Assembly (NCBI GenBank): GCA_965243215.1
Contig: CBDEUJ010000005.1
Location: 1,488,001 to 1,552,000, forward strand
From: JAJEFO01 sp009843725
GTDB taxonomy: Bacteria > Pseudomonadota > Alphaproteobacteria > Rhodobacterales > Rhodobacteraceae
Length of the DNA: 64,000 bases
Direction of reading: 5' to 3'
Shown here: positions 33,064 through 43,020 of the stretch, piece after piece
Layout of the letters: the number at the start of each line of letters is the position of its first letter
How positions within the stretch are numbered: the stretch's first letter is position 1
The notes under the pieces: generated by a model
What the model saw: the letters and a program-made list of their open reading frames with translations, nothing else
Told to the model about the DNA's origin: nothing
The model's database searches: none
Position numbers and translations under genes: made by a program

Positions 33064-34427
33064 AAGCAACGGCTCAGCAGCTGGCGGCATTCCGAAAGGA
33101 CATCGGAAGCATCCCCTGCCGTGACGACCCGGGGCTGCTGCAGACGAAATCACGTGACTACTACTGGTACTCGCCGATCCTGAAGGAGCGGCTCGATCGC
33201 TGCCAGGGCCAGTTGCTGGTGCGTCCGCGAACCGAAGAGGAGGTCAGGACCATAGCCGAATCGGTGGCGCGGCACCGAATTCCGTTGACCGTCAGGGGCG
33301 GCGGCACCGGCAACTACGGGCAGTGCGTTCCTATCGACGGCGGCGTGATTCTGGAGATCACCGGCCTGTCGGCCATACGCGAGATCTCCGACGGGCGCGT
33401 GATCTGCGGAGCCGGCGCCCGCATCGGGAAGGTGGAGGACGAAGTGGCCCGAACCGGGCAGATGCTGACCATGTTTCCCTCGACCAAGCGGATCGCCACG
33501 ATGGGGGGATTCGTGGCCGGCGGCTCGGGAGGCATCGGCTCGCTGCGCCATGGAATGCTGCGCGACGGAGGAAACATCACCTACCTGCGCATCGTCACCG
33601 TCGAGGAGAAACCCAGAATCATCGAGCTCCGCGGCAAGGACATCCTGAAGGCCCAGCATGCCTACGGCACGAACGGCATCATCACCGAGATGGACTATGC
33701 GCTTGCGCCGGCCACCGACTGGATTCATGCGATCGCGCTCTTCGGCGGCTATCGCACGGCACTCGACTTCGCCGTGCAGGCACAGGACGCAGGTCTCGAC
33801 GCCTATCTCCTGACGGTCGTGGAACGCGGATTCGCCCGCTTCTATCGCCGCCTCACCGGCCATTTTCCCGCCGGAAGGGATGCAGTCTTTTCGATGATGG
33901 CCCCGGACGCGATGCCGGAATTCCGTGCCTGCGTGGAAAGCCTCCGCGGAACGGTCAGCCTTGAAAAGCCCCTCCACGAGGTGGAGGCCGCCAACCTGCC
34001 TCCGGCCTGGGAATGCGGCTGGAACCACACCACGCTGCAGGCGCTGAAGCTCGAACCGGGCATCTGGTCCTATCTGCAGGTGGCCTATCCGCGCCCGTTC
34101 GATCCTGATCTCGTTGTGCGCCAGAAGGAGCGCTATGGCGACGAAGTCCATTTCCATCACGAGATGGCGCGCATGGACGGCACGGTCCAGGTCTTCGCGT
34201 TGCCGCTCGTGAGGTGGCGTGGCCGGGAGCGCATGTACGAGATCATTCACGAAATTGAGGAGATCGACGGCTGCACGATTTTCGATCCGCACGCGATCAC
34301 GATTGAAGACGGGGGCATGAAGGAGATCGACACGGTGCAGATCGAATTCAAGAAGGAAGCCGATCCCCACGGCTTGATGAACCCGGGAAAAACCCGGGGC
34401 TGGCTGCCCGAAATGGAAAGGGCGTAA
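33060..34427 (+). CDS. FAD-binding (VAO/PCMH-type) oxidase
   Basis: The 455-residue protein starts in an ATGA overlap. The PCMH FAD domain spans about residues 50-220 with LVRPRTEEEVRTIAES, LTVRGGGTGNYGQ and TMGGFVAGGSGGIGSLRHGM. The C-terminal substrate domain ends with DPHGLMNPGKTRGW, a signature of glycolate-oxidase-like and related enzymes. It may oxidise an alcohol, hydroxy acid or amine intermediate. There is no signal peptide. Confidence 0.8.
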   Translation: MKATAQQLAAFRKDIGSIPCRDDPGLLQTKSRDYYWYSPILKERLDRCQGQLLVRPRTEEEVRTIAESVARHRIPLTVRGGGTGNYGQCVPIDGGVILEITGLSAIREISDGRVICGAGARIGKVEDEVARTGQMLTMFPSTKRIATMGGFVAGGSGGIGSLRHGMLRDGGNITYLRIVTVEEKPRIIELRGKDILKAQHAYGTNGIITEMDYALAPATDWIHAIALFGGYRTALDFAVQAQDAGLDAYLLTVVERGFARFYRRLTGHFPAGRDAVFSMMAPDAMPEFRACVESLRGTVSLEKPLHEVEAANLPPAWECGWNHTTLQALKLEPGIWSYLQVAYPRPFDPDLVVRQKERYGDEVHFHHEMARMDGTVQVFALPLVRWRGRERMYEIIHEIEEIDGCTIFDPHAITIEDGGMKEIDTVQIEFKKEADPHGLMNPGKTRGWLPEMERA

Positions 34428-34459
34428 CCCGAACTCTCATGCAAGAGGAGAATGGAACC

Positions 34460-35449
34460 ATGATGAAAAGAATGTTCGCCATGCTGGCGGCAACGCTGAT
34501 TGCGGGCGGCGCCACGGCCGCCGACAAGGTCGTCTTCGCCACCAACTGGCTTGCCCAGGGCGGTCACGGCGGCTTCTACCAGGCGCTCGCCGATGGAACC
34601 TACGAGAAGCACGGCCTGGACGTGGAGATCCAGATGGGCGGTCCCCAGATGAACAACCGCCCGCTGCTGGCCGCAGGCAAGATCGATTTCCTGATGACCG
34701 GCAACCTGCTGCTCTCGATCGACAACGTCCGCAACGAAATTCCCACGATCGTCGTGGCGTCCTATTTCGAAAAGGATCCGCAGGTCCTGATCGCCCACAA
34801 GGGCCGGTATGGCGGCTGGGACGACCTGGTCAACGCGCCGAAGATCCTGATCTCGAAAGACGGGCAGTTCAGCTTCTGGCAGTGGATGACGGCCGAGCAC
34901 GGCTTCAGGGACGAGAGCCTTCGTCCATACGGCTACAACCTCGCCGAATTCCTGAGTGACGAGAAGATGGTGCAGCAGGGCTACGCGACGGCGGAGCCGC
35001 TTTACGCGGCAAGCGCGGGGGCCGAGGTGGAGACCTTTGTGCTGGCCGACCATGGCTGGAGCACCTATTCGACCACCGTCGAAACCAGGGTAGAGCTGGT
35101 CGAAGGCAACCCCGACCTCGTGCAGCGCTTCATAGATGCGTCGACCATCGGTTGGTACAACTACCTCTATGGCGACAATTCCGCTGGCAACGCGGCGATC
35201 ATGGAGGCCAATCCGGACCAGACGCCCGAAAAGCTCGCCGCCGAGGTCGCGCAGATGAAGGCGCTCGGAATCATTGACAGCGGCTACCAGCTCGAGGCCG
35301 GAATCGGCGCGATCGACCTGCAGAGGGTCAGGGCCTTTCACGATCTTGCCGTGGAGGCCGGAATCATCGAAGCCGGTTCGGTCGATGTCGAAATGGTCGC
35401 AACCGACCGCTTCGTGAACAAGATGGTCGGAATGGACCTCAAGCCGTAG
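34460..35449 (+). CDS. ABC transporter substrate-binding protein, NMT1/THI5-like
   Basis: The start at 34460 is chosen because GAGGAG lies about 9 nt upstream and a signal peptide begins there (MMKRMFAMLAATLIAGGATA, cleavage near residue 21). The mature protein has the SsuA/THI5-like pattern: VVFATNWLAQGGHGGFYQAL, 'MNNRPLLAAGKIDFLMTGN' and 'STIGWYNYLYGD'. THI5-like binding proteins carry pyrimidines (for example hydroxymethylpyrimidine derivatives), taurine or nitrate. With the ATPase and permease above, it completes an importer. Confidence 0.85.
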   Translation: MMKRMFAMLAATLIAGGATAADKVVFATNWLAQGGHGGFYQALADGTYEKHGLDVEIQMGGPQMNNRPLLAAGKIDFLMTGNLLLSIDNVRNEIPTIVVASYFEKDPQVLIAHKGRYGGWDDLVNAPKILISKDGQFSFWQWMTAEHGFRDESLRPYGYNLAEFLSDEKMVQQGYATAEPLYAASAGAEVETFVLADHGWSTYSTTVETRVELVEGNPDLVQRFIDASTIGWYNYLYGDNSAGNAAIMEANPDQTPEKLAAEVAQMKALGIIDSGYQLEAGIGAIDLQRVRAFHDLAVEAGIIEAGSVDVEMVATDRFVNKMVGMDLKP

Positions 35450-35461
35450 GTGCGCGGGGCC

Positions 35462-36061
35462 ATGCGGCTGCTAGTGGTATTCTGTCACCCGAGTCGCGAG
35501 AGCTTTGGCGCCGCCCTGTTCGAAACCGCCTGCCGCACCCTGCGTGCGGCAGGCCATGAGGTTCGCGTGCACGATCTCTACCGCGAGGGATTCGAGCCGG
35601 TCCTGAGCGAGCAGGAGTGGTCCGACTACCTGCCGCGCACCCGGACCATCATCGACAAGCACCCCGATCACGTCGACGACCTGCAATGGGCCGAGGGGCT
35701 TGTGGTGATCTACCCGACCTGGTTCTACGGGCCACCCGCGATGCTGAAGGGCTGGCTCGAAAGGGTGTGGCTGCCCGGCGTCGCGTTTGAAGTTGCCGAC
35801 GCCCGGCTGAAGCGCCCGAAAGGAAAGCTCGGCAACGTCAGGCTCTTTGTCGGCATCACGACATCCGGATCGCCCTGGTGGTGGCTCCGACTCATACGCG
35901 ATCCCGGCCGCAGCTTGTGGACAAGGGGCCTGCGCCCGCTGTTTTCGCCGAATTGCAGGGTGACCTGGCTCCAGCTCCATGACATGAACAACTCGACAGA
36001 AAACGATCGGACAGGCTTCCTCGCCCGCGTAGAGAGAACCTTGCAGCGCATTCCGGCATGA
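35462..36061 (+). CDS. NAD(P)H-dependent oxidoreductase, flavodoxin-like fold
   Basis: The 199-residue protein resembles KefF/MdaB-type quinone or flavin reductases: MRLLVVFCHPSRESFGAALF at the start, DLYREGFEPVL, and 'WAEGLVVIYPTWFYGPPAMLKG'. The ATG at 35462 is preferred over a GTG at 35450 directly after the previous stop. It could supply reduced flavin or reduce a quinone-like intermediate. It is the last enzyme gene of the operon. Confidence 0.8.
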   Translation: MRLLVVFCHPSRESFGAALFETACRTLRAAGHEVRVHDLYREGFEPVLSEQEWSDYLPRTRTIIDKHPDHVDDLQWAEGLVVIYPTWFYGPPAMLKGWLERVWLPGVAFEVADARLKRPKGKLGNVRLFVGITTSGSPWWWLRLIRDPGRSLWTRGLRPLFSPNCRVTWLQLHDMNNSTENDRTGFLARVERTLQRIPA

Positions 36062-36506
36062 CATTGAACAGATCTCCACTTGCACCTCGCGGCACCCGGA
36101 ATGGGCGCGGCAGGCTTGCAACCGTCTTCGGCGCCATGGCTGCCAGCCATGATTCACGCGCCAATGCCGACGGTTTTGCCGGCCTGCGACGCGGGTCCAA
36201 CCGGCTCATTGAACGCAACCCAGGCACGGCTTCCAGGCCGGAGGCCGCAGCGAATTGGCTTCACGCGCCTTGCACGGCGGAACGAAGCACCGCGGCGATG
36301 AAACTGGTCTGCCGCTCGAAGGACGACGACTGCGATTTGCGTCGCTCCTCTGGCAAGCGGCAGGAAGCGTCGTGCCTTGGTCATGCACGGACGCCATTTT
36401 GGCCAGACCAGCCGTCGATCTCGGCCGACCACGGCGTTTCGACTGCCGTGTCCGGCAAGGACGATCCTGTCGGGCCCTGCGCGGCAGACACATTCCGGGC
36501 CGGCAC
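36062..36506. other. Intergenic region before the regulator gene
   Basis: No supported gene is seen. The promoter of the regulator is presumably here, but no clear elements stand out. Confidence 0.4.
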
Positions 36507-37151
36507 ATGAATTCACGCACTGATTTCGCCCGGAAGCGCGAGGCTCTGAATGAAAGGATCCGCGAAGCCGCAATTGCGGAATTCGCCGGGCACGGCCTGC
36601 GCGGCACGACGACGCAGGCCATCGCCGATCGCGCAGGACTTACCAAGACCAAGCTTCACTATCACATCAGCGGCAAGGAGAAGCTGTACCAGGACGTCAT
36701 CGACCAGATCATCGGGATCTGGGCCGACCTGTTCGACGGAAGCGCCGTCAACCAGGATCCGGAATCCGTGCTGAGGGACTACATAGTCCGCAAGGTCCGG
36801 TTTTCGCTCGAGCATCCCGACAAGGTCAAGCTGTTCGCGAACGAGGTCATGCGCGACGCAGGAATGTTGCAGGATCACTGGATACGGTCGCGCGAAGACG
36901 TCCGGCGCTCGGCCGCGCTGATCGAGAACTGGGTCGCCGAGGGGCGTATACGCCCCGTCGATCCCGTCTTGCTGCTGTTCCACATCTGGGCGATGACCGA
37001 ATACTATGCTGTGATGGGCAAGCAGGTACGGTTCTTTCTGGAGCTGGAGGATTCGGAATCGGTGACTGCGGAACATGTCGCTTCCGAAATTGCCAACGTG
37101 GTTCTGAACGGGCTGCTCAAGGCCGACGGCGCGAGACCAACCGACACGTGA
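36507..37151 (+). CDS. TetR-family regulator, RutR-like
   Basis: The 214-residue protein has an N-terminal TetR HTH (GLRGTTTQAIADRAGLTKTK, about residues 30-49) followed by LHYHISGKEKLYQDVIDQI and 'IWADLFDGSA', which is the characteristic RutR/YcdC pattern. The C-terminal ligand domain carries FANEVMRDAGMLQDHW and LLLFHIWAMTEYYAVMG. RutR proteins sense uracil or thymine and repress pyrimidine-use operons. It probably controls the operon through the box at 27032-27047. Confidence 0.8.
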   Translation: MNSRTDFARKREALNERIREAAIAEFAGHGLRGTTTQAIADRAGLTKTKLHYHISGKEKLYQDVIDQIIGIWADLFDGSAVNQDPESVLRDYIVRKVRFSLEHPDKVKLFANEVMRDAGMLQDHWIRSREDVRRSAALIENWVAEGRIRPVDPVLLLFHIWAMTEYYAVMGKQVRFFLELEDSESVTAEHVASEIANVVLNGLLKADGARPTDT

Positions 37152-37640
37152 TTCCTCGTGAAATGCATCACCTGCCCCGATCCTCCAAAGGCCCGCCACA
37201 GCCATTTCATTTGACTTCGTTCCGAATTGTGGGCCGTTGACCATCGACTTGCGATGCGGACGGACCGATGCCAAGTCCTGTCCCAAATGTCGCCGGAACG
37301 GTGGCGCAGGCGAGACGGGCAGGTGGCAGGAAGAATGCAGACCGGACAGTGAACGCCGACATCGAATTGCGGATGAACGTGCGCTCGCAAGTGCCGCACA
37401 GGTGCAGCAATCAGGTGCAAACCGGAACAATCAAGAATCCAGGACAACGGATTCGTGCGGGGGACCGGCGCAACGCAGCCTCCTGCCGCGATCCGACGAA
37501 TCCGGCCGCACTTGACGACGGCGATCCGCACCGGAAGCACGCTCCGCCACGAGCCGTCGCCGGGACGGGAAGCGCGCAAAGGGAACGAGACGCGGCGGAA
37601 CCCCTGCAGGCCAGGAGTTCCGCCGTGTCGGGTCGGTCCC
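37152..37640. other. Convergent intergenic region
   Basis: This gap lies between the ends of the regulator gene and the BCCT gene. No gene or strong terminator hairpin is seen. Confidence 0.4.
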
Positions 37641-39236
37641 CTATCGCTCCTCGGTGCGGAGCGCCGCGTAGACGCACCAGCACATCAGCAGCACCACGAC
37701 GGTGAAGGGAATGCCGGTGGAGACGGCCGCCCCCTGCAGCGCGGCAAGGCCGCCGCCCAGGAGCAGCGCGATGGCCACCAGCCCTTCGAGCGTGCACCAG
37801 AACACCCGCTGCGACACCGGCGCGTTCATCTTGCCGCCGGCGGTGATCGTGTCGATCACGAGGCTGCCGCTGTCGGACGAGGTGACGAAGAAGATCACGA
37901 CCAGGATCAGCGCGACCGGCGACACGATGCCGTAGAGCGGCAGTTCCCTGAGGAACCCGAACAGCGCCCCTTCCGGCTTGTAGCTGTCGATCACCGTGGC
38001 GCGGACGCCTTCGGCGCTGCCCGCGTTCAGCATGTCGATCGCGGCGCCGCCGAAGGTCGACATCCAGAGCGCGCAGACCATCGTCGGCGCGATCAGGGCG
38101 CACAGGACGAACTCGCGCACCGTGCGGCCCTTGGAGATGCGGGCGATGAACATGCCGACGAACGGCGACCACGCGATCCACCAGGCCCAGTAGAAGGTCG
38201 TCCAGCCGTGGAAGAAGCTCGTGTCCTCGCGGCCGAACGGGTTCGACAGCGCGGGCAGGAGCGTCACGTAGTCGACCATGACGCCGACATAGCGCGTGAC
38301 CGCCGAAACGGCGCCCGTCACGAAGAACACGAAGACGAACAGCGCGACGGCCATCAGCATGTTGATCTCGGACAGCCGCTTGACCCCCTTGTCCATGCCA
38401 AGGAGCACCGAGCCGAGCGCGATCGCCGTGATGCCGATGATCAGCAGGACGGTCACCGTCCTGGACGGCTCGATGCCGGCGACCTCGTTCAGGCCGAAGG
38501 CCACCTGCTGTGCCCCGAGGCCGAGCGACGTCGTCAGGCCGAAGAGCGTGGCGAAGACCGCAAGCGTGTCGATCGCGTGGCCCCACCATCCCCAGACCCG
38601 CTCGCCGAGAATGGGGTAGAAGGCGGAACGGAGCGTCATCGGCATCCCCTTGTTGTAGGCGAAGATGGCCAGCGTCAGGCCGACCACCGCATAGACGCAC
38701 CAGCCGCCGAGGCCCCAGTGGTGGACGGTTCCCACGACCCCGATGTACTCGTTGCCGGGCGCGTTGGCGTCGATGTTGAGCGGCCGGGCGTTCCCGCCCT
38801 CCGAGAAGCTGTAATACGTCGGCTCGAGCACGCCGAAGAACAGCAGCCCGATGCCGATGCCGGCGGCGAACATCATGGCGATCCAGCCGGCGTAGGAGTA
38901 GTCCGGCTTGGCGTCCTTGCCGCCGATCCGGACCGAGCCGACCGGCAGGAAGATGAGCGCCAGGCAGAAGAGGAGGATGACGTCGACGGAGAGGACCAGG
39001 AACCAGTCGAACTCGCTGGTCAGGAACGGCCGGAGCCAGCCGAAGAACGCGGCCGACGCCTCCTGGTTGGCCAGGGCGAGAAGCACGAACGCGATGATCA
39101 CCAGGCTCGAGATCAGGAACACCGGGTTGTGGATGTCGAGGCCGAACGGCCGGATGTTGTCCTGGCCGAGCTCGAAGTCCGTCTGGAAGGCGGGATCCTG
39201 GGAAGCCCCGTCACCGCCGGTCTGCAGGTCTGCCAT
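37641..39236 (-). CDS. BCCT-family (betaine/choline/carnitine) transporter
   Basis: The 531-residue protein starts at 39236 after AAAAGGAG. About twelve membrane helices are seen, with family motifs GWIAMMFAAGIGIGLLFFGV, 'HWGLGGWCVYAVVGL' and the Trp-rich 'FYWAWWIAWSPFVGMFIARI' (aromatic box region). BCCT carriers take up trimethylammonium compounds such as glycine betaine, driven by Na+ or H+. No regulator is adjacent. The long C-terminal osmosensing tail is absent, so uptake may not be osmoregulated. Confidence 0.9.
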   Translation of the reverse strand: MADLQTGGDGASQDPAFQTDFELGQDNIRPFGLDIHNPVFLISSLVIIAFVLLALANQEASAAFFGWLRPFLTSEFDWFLVLSVDVILLFCLALIFLPVGSVRIGGKDAKPDYSYAGWIAMMFAAGIGIGLLFFGVLEPTYYSFSEGGNARPLNIDANAPGNEYIGVVGTVHHWGLGGWCVYAVVGLTLAIFAYNKGMPMTLRSAFYPILGERVWGWWGHAIDTLAVFATLFGLTTSLGLGAQQVAFGLNEVAGIEPSRTVTVLLIIGITAIALGSVLLGMDKGVKRLSEINMLMAVALFVFVFFVTGAVSAVTRYVGVMVDYVTLLPALSNPFGREDTSFFHGWTTFYWAWWIAWSPFVGMFIARISKGRTVREFVLCALIAPTMVCALWMSTFGGAAIDMLNAGSAEGVRATVIDSYKPEGALFGFLRELPLYGIVSPVALILVVIFFVTSSDSGSLVIDTITAGGKMNAPVSQRVFWCTLEGLVAIALLLGGGLAALQGAAVSTGIPFTVVVLLMCWCVYAALRTEER

Positions 39237-41007
39237 GATGTTCTCCTTTTCTGGCTGGATTGAGGGTCGAAGATCGAAGCCCGGATTGCAACACTTTTGT
39301 GCAACATTCTCCGGGCCTGTGCGGGCCTTGGATCCCGGCATGTCTCAATGGCTGAGCCTTCCGCGTCGGCAAGCGACCGGCCCTGGACTCCGGCATGGCG
39401 GGCCGCATGTCCGCCCGTTCCTCGCACGGGCGTCCGGCGGAACCTTCGCGCTGATCCCGGCGTGACCTTCGATGCGTCCGTTCGGGGTCGCATGGCGCGG
39501 CTTGGGAAAGAGCCGGTCGCGTGCGTCGCATGTCTAAGCGGACGGGCGGCGTAGAGGTCTGCAATCTTTGCCGGTCCTGGCAAGGGTGTGAAGGTGAAAT
39601 CGGGTTCATGGATGTTGCCGTGCCGCCGCGGACGGCCGGTGCCGCATCCATGTCCGGTCTCGTGGCGGAACTTTCAACGGCCTGCCATTCGGAACCGGAG
39701 TGGCGGATCGATCACGCGCGGTCGGTTTGGTCGCACTTTCCCTGCGACTTCGAGCCTTTTTCCGGCGCACCGTCGTCGTGTCGTTCCTCCTTGGAGGCTC
39801 CGTTTGTCTGGCATGAACGGCATGTCGAAGAAGGCAACGGATCGGCGCTCCAGGCCGTTCTCGGGGCCGCCAATGCCGCTTTCTGCGCATTTCGGGAGCA
39901 GGCACGGTCGACGCGGAGATTGTCGGAGCCAAAGGCGCTTGCGACGCGATCCAGGACCGTCAAGTCCGGACATTCCCGGCATCTGCCCTCCTCGGTGAGC
40001 TTGCTGCGGAATGGCGGGCATCGGCAGGAAGCCGTCGTTCCGAACTGGCAAACCGCGTTGAAGGATGCCATCGCCCGCCGCTCTGGCGATGCCGGCCCTT
40101 GTGTGCATGTCTCGGAATGCGCCATGCCGCACTCCGCAGATGCGCTGTCCGGGGACGCTGCCACCGCCGCGGTTCGCCATAGTCAGCAGGGTCAGAACCG
40201 CGGCGGTGCGAGGGAATGCCGGGGGAACGGACGAAGGCAGGAGAATCAGCCTCTCCGCCTTCCGGCATTCGCGCTCGTTCTGCTTCGATGTCATTGCTTC
40301 ATCAATTCCCGTTCGACGTGCCAGCGGAATCCCGCCTGCTCGCGATTCGTTCGCTTGGACCGAAGCGTCTGACAAATGACTAGCAGAGAATCTGTATTCT
40401 TGGCGTGGAGTCTTTTGCATATAATATATTTTTTTTGAGGCATTCCGGGAGAAGTCGTTGCAAGAAGGAGCCGTCGGCGATCTGGCGGTGTCGGGCGGCG
40501 GCGCCCGAGGGACCGCCCTGCCCGGTTCAATTCCTGCGACAGGCCCCAAAGTCACCTGGGAGGCACGTTGGCGGCCTCTCGCGCACCGCCGGCGGGCAAC
40601 GGCACAGGCAATCAGCCACGAACTGGACGCTATGGCCCGTATTGCGCCCTGAAAATCACCTGAAACGCCAGTCTCCAGGCAGTCTTCGCGCGAGCACGCA
40701 AACAGCTGCCTGCCTCGCGAAGGGGTATGCCGGGGGCATTCTCGCGACGCCTTGACTGGGGTCGATTCCGAGCACGAAGTGACACTCCAGGCGTTTGGCT
40801 TCAACGTTCCGGGCCACCTGCATCCGCCTGCGACGAGGAAGCGTTGCCATCCGAATCGCGAGTTCCGCAGGAAGACGAGAGCCCGGAACCTGCCACGTCA
40901 GGACATGTTGCCCGGCAACCGATTTCGCGGAATAGCCGAAGGCGGACGCCCATGACGCGCGGCGCGCGCTCCAACGCGACGGTCGTGCGTCGTGGCAGGC
41001 CGCGGGG
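39237..41007. other. Long gene-poor region (1.8 kb)
   Basis: Open frames on both strands exist but have low-complexity, Arg/Ser/Pro/Cys-rich composition and no domain pattern. A short A+T-rich island at about 40415-40440 (ATATAATATATTTTTTTT) stands out. No gene is supported. Confidence 0.5.
40395..40455. repeat. Possible divergent copy of the intergenic element
   Basis: The order 'TGTATTCTTGG', a ~30-bp interval and a T8 run followed by GAGG and 'ATTCC' echoes the better copies at 45931, 47051 and 49381. Similarity is weak. Confidence 0.3.
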
Positions 41008-42993
41008 TCAGCGAACGGGGACGTCGTCGGACCAGCCGCCGGCGCCGAAGAATCTCAACTCCTCCGTCCCCGTGCCGTATCGAACGAGCGCGAAGCCGTG
41101 GGAGTTCCATCGGGGATCGCCCGTCACGCATCCGATGAAGCGGGTTGACCATGTTGGCCTGTCGTATTTCCACTCACGGATCCGCCACTGACAGCCGGGT
41201 CCGGACGCATCGAGCCAGTAGTCGGTGTCTCCATCCTCCCGCGCCACCGGGTCACCTTGCCTGATTGAATCCGAGTGAGGAGCCATAGCGCGCAGGTCAC
41301 GGTCGCGGTCGAGCAGGAACGTCCTGAGCGCGGCGCGTGAACCCGGGCCGAACAGCCCGTCGATCGCGCCCGGGTAGTAGCCCCACTCTCGCAGAAGACG
41401 CTGCATCTCACTCTTGTCGGAACGTGACGCACCCTTGCGGAAACCTGCCGGGACGACCCGGTCGTCCGGCAATGCGGCAAGCGCGGCCCAGGACTGGCTT
41501 GCCCGGGCAAGATCCTGGGCCGTGCCCTGCCCTGACGGCAGGTCGAAGGACACGCCGATTTCGGCAAAGATCGACAGCATCTCCCCATGGTCGCTCAGCA
41601 CGGCCGCCAGCATCGGCGAGACGCCGTCGCGGTCTGGCCGTTCGGCCAAGATGCGCGAATTTGGCAGTTGTCCAAGCAGTTTCTTCAACAGCATCGCGCC
41701 AACACGCATCCTAGTGCCAGCCAGGCGCACGAAAGCGCTCCGGCCGGCATTGTTCGTCTTCGAAAGCACGGACTCCAGCTTCCCGGCTTCGGACGCACGC
41801 CTGAGAACGGCAAAGTGGGCGGGAAACGAAGGGCTGTCAGACTGCGCGAGGGCGGCGTGAACGGCATTGTTCCCGTTTCGGTCGCTGGCTGTCACGTCCG
41901 CGCCAGCGTCAAGCAGATGCTTCAGCGTCGGATAGTCGCCATTGCCGGCAGCAATGACGATGGCCGGCATCCCGTTGTCGGCCCGCCGGCCCGGATCCTC
42001 GCCCGCCTCCAGCAGTCGCTTTACGATGTCGGCGTCACCGGCAACGACCGCAGCAATGAGGTCCACGGCCGGTTCGGGCTCGGGGATTCCGCCCAGACGG
42101 CCGGCAAGCTCTTCCCGGCCGAGCGACATCGCGAGCATGCCCGGCGTTGCCCCGTCGTCCGACTCAAGCGTGCGGTCTGCGCCATGCTCCAGCAGCAGGT
42201 CAACCATGGCGTCGTCGCCCGCCACGATTGCAAGCGCAAGCATGGGAATGCCGTTCATCCTGTGATCCGCGCTCGCGCCACGCGACAGGAAATCGCCGAC
42301 AGCCACGACGTCGCCCGACACCACGAGGACTCCGAGCGCGGTGAGACCGTCGTCGCTCGCTGCCTCGGCCTCGCCTCCCCGTTCGGCAAAATAGGCCACG
42401 GCGTCCGCGTTCCCGGCAAGGGCGGCGTGCAGGACGGGCACGTAGCCGACGGCGTCACGGGCGTTCACGTCGGTGCCGTCGGCAAGGATGGCCTCGATCC
42501 ACCCGAGATCGCCTGACCGCGCCGCGACGGCGAGGCGGGTGGCCTTTGCGGTTTCGCCGGAGGCATCGAGAAGGCGCAGGATCGTGCCGTTTCCCGTCGC
42601 GTCGGCCAGCTCCGTCGCCGTGAGCCCGTCCCGTTCGACCATGACGTCCGCGCCGAGGCCCACGAGCGCCGCAACCGCGTTTTCCGCCTCTGCAAGGATC
42701 GCGTTGTGGAGCGCCGTCGATCCGGCGGAATTCAGGCTGTCGGGATCAACGCCCGCGCCGACGATCTCGGCGACGAGGTCGTCGCGGTCGCGGGCGGCGA
42801 GGATTGTCAGCGCGTCGGCCCATGCGTCCTCATGATAGAGGGGCAGCATCGCATCGTCGAAACCGGACGCCGCGAGCGTCCGGACCAGTCCGGCGAGGCT
42901 TTCCCCGCCTGCCTCCGGCTCCTGCGCGTGTCCTGCAGCCGCCGCAAGCGTCAACAAAACTGCAAGGAGGCTCCCGCCAATCGTCCCGTTCAT
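41008..42993 (-). CDS. Secreted ankyrin-repeat protein with peptidoglycan-binding-like domain
   Basis: The 661-residue protein starts after GGAGA and has a signal peptide (SLLAVLLTLAAAAGHAQ, cleavage near residue 23). Ankyrin repeats cover about residues 60-510, for example 'STALHNAILAEAENAVAALV' and 'NAVHAALAQ'. A PG_binding_1-like unit follows near residue 545 (MQRLLREWGYYPGAIDGLFG). The final 70 residues contain two Cys (GPGCQWRIREW, FIGCVTG) and may be disulphide-bonded. It is probably periplasmic or exported and forms an operon with the upstream coiled-coil protein, 27 bp away. Confidence 0.75.
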   Translation of the reverse strand: MNGTIGGSLLAVLLTLAAAAGHAQEPEAGGESLAGLVRTLAASGFDDAMLPLYHEDAWADALTILAARDRDDLVAEIVGAGVDPDSLNSAGSTALHNAILAEAENAVAALVGLGADVMVERDGLTATELADATGNGTILRLLDASGETAKATRLAVAARSGDLGWIEAILADGTDVNARDAVGYVPVLHAALAGNADAVAYFAERGGEAEAASDDGLTALGVLVVSGDVVAVGDFLSRGASADHRMNGIPMLALAIVAGDDAMVDLLLEHGADRTLESDDGATPGMLAMSLGREELAGRLGGIPEPEPAVDLIAAVVAGDADIVKRLLEAGEDPGRRADNGMPAIVIAAGNGDYPTLKHLLDAGADVTASDRNGNNAVHAALAQSDSPSFPAHFAVLRRASEAGKLESVLSKTNNAGRSAFVRLAGTRMRVGAMLLKKLLGQLPNSRILAERPDRDGVSPMLAAVLSDHGEMLSIFAEIGVSFDLPSGQGTAQDLARASQSWAALAALPDDRVVPAGFRKGASRSDKSEMQRLLREWGYYPGAIDGLFGPGSRAALRTFLLDRDRDLRAMAPHSDSIRQGDPVAREDGDTDYWLDASGPGCQWRIREWKYDRPTWSTRFIGCVTGDPRWNSHGFALVRYGTGTEELRFFGAGGWSDDVPVR

Positions 42994-43020
42994 CGCACGG
43001 TCTCCCTCGTCATGGCACTC

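Noticed and set aside
39521..40804. Long overlapping open frames on both strands (283 and 376 codons)
   Set aside because: Amino acid composition is Arg/Ser/Cys-rich without domains, no ribosome binding sites are seen, and the frames mirror each other, as expected from high G+C.
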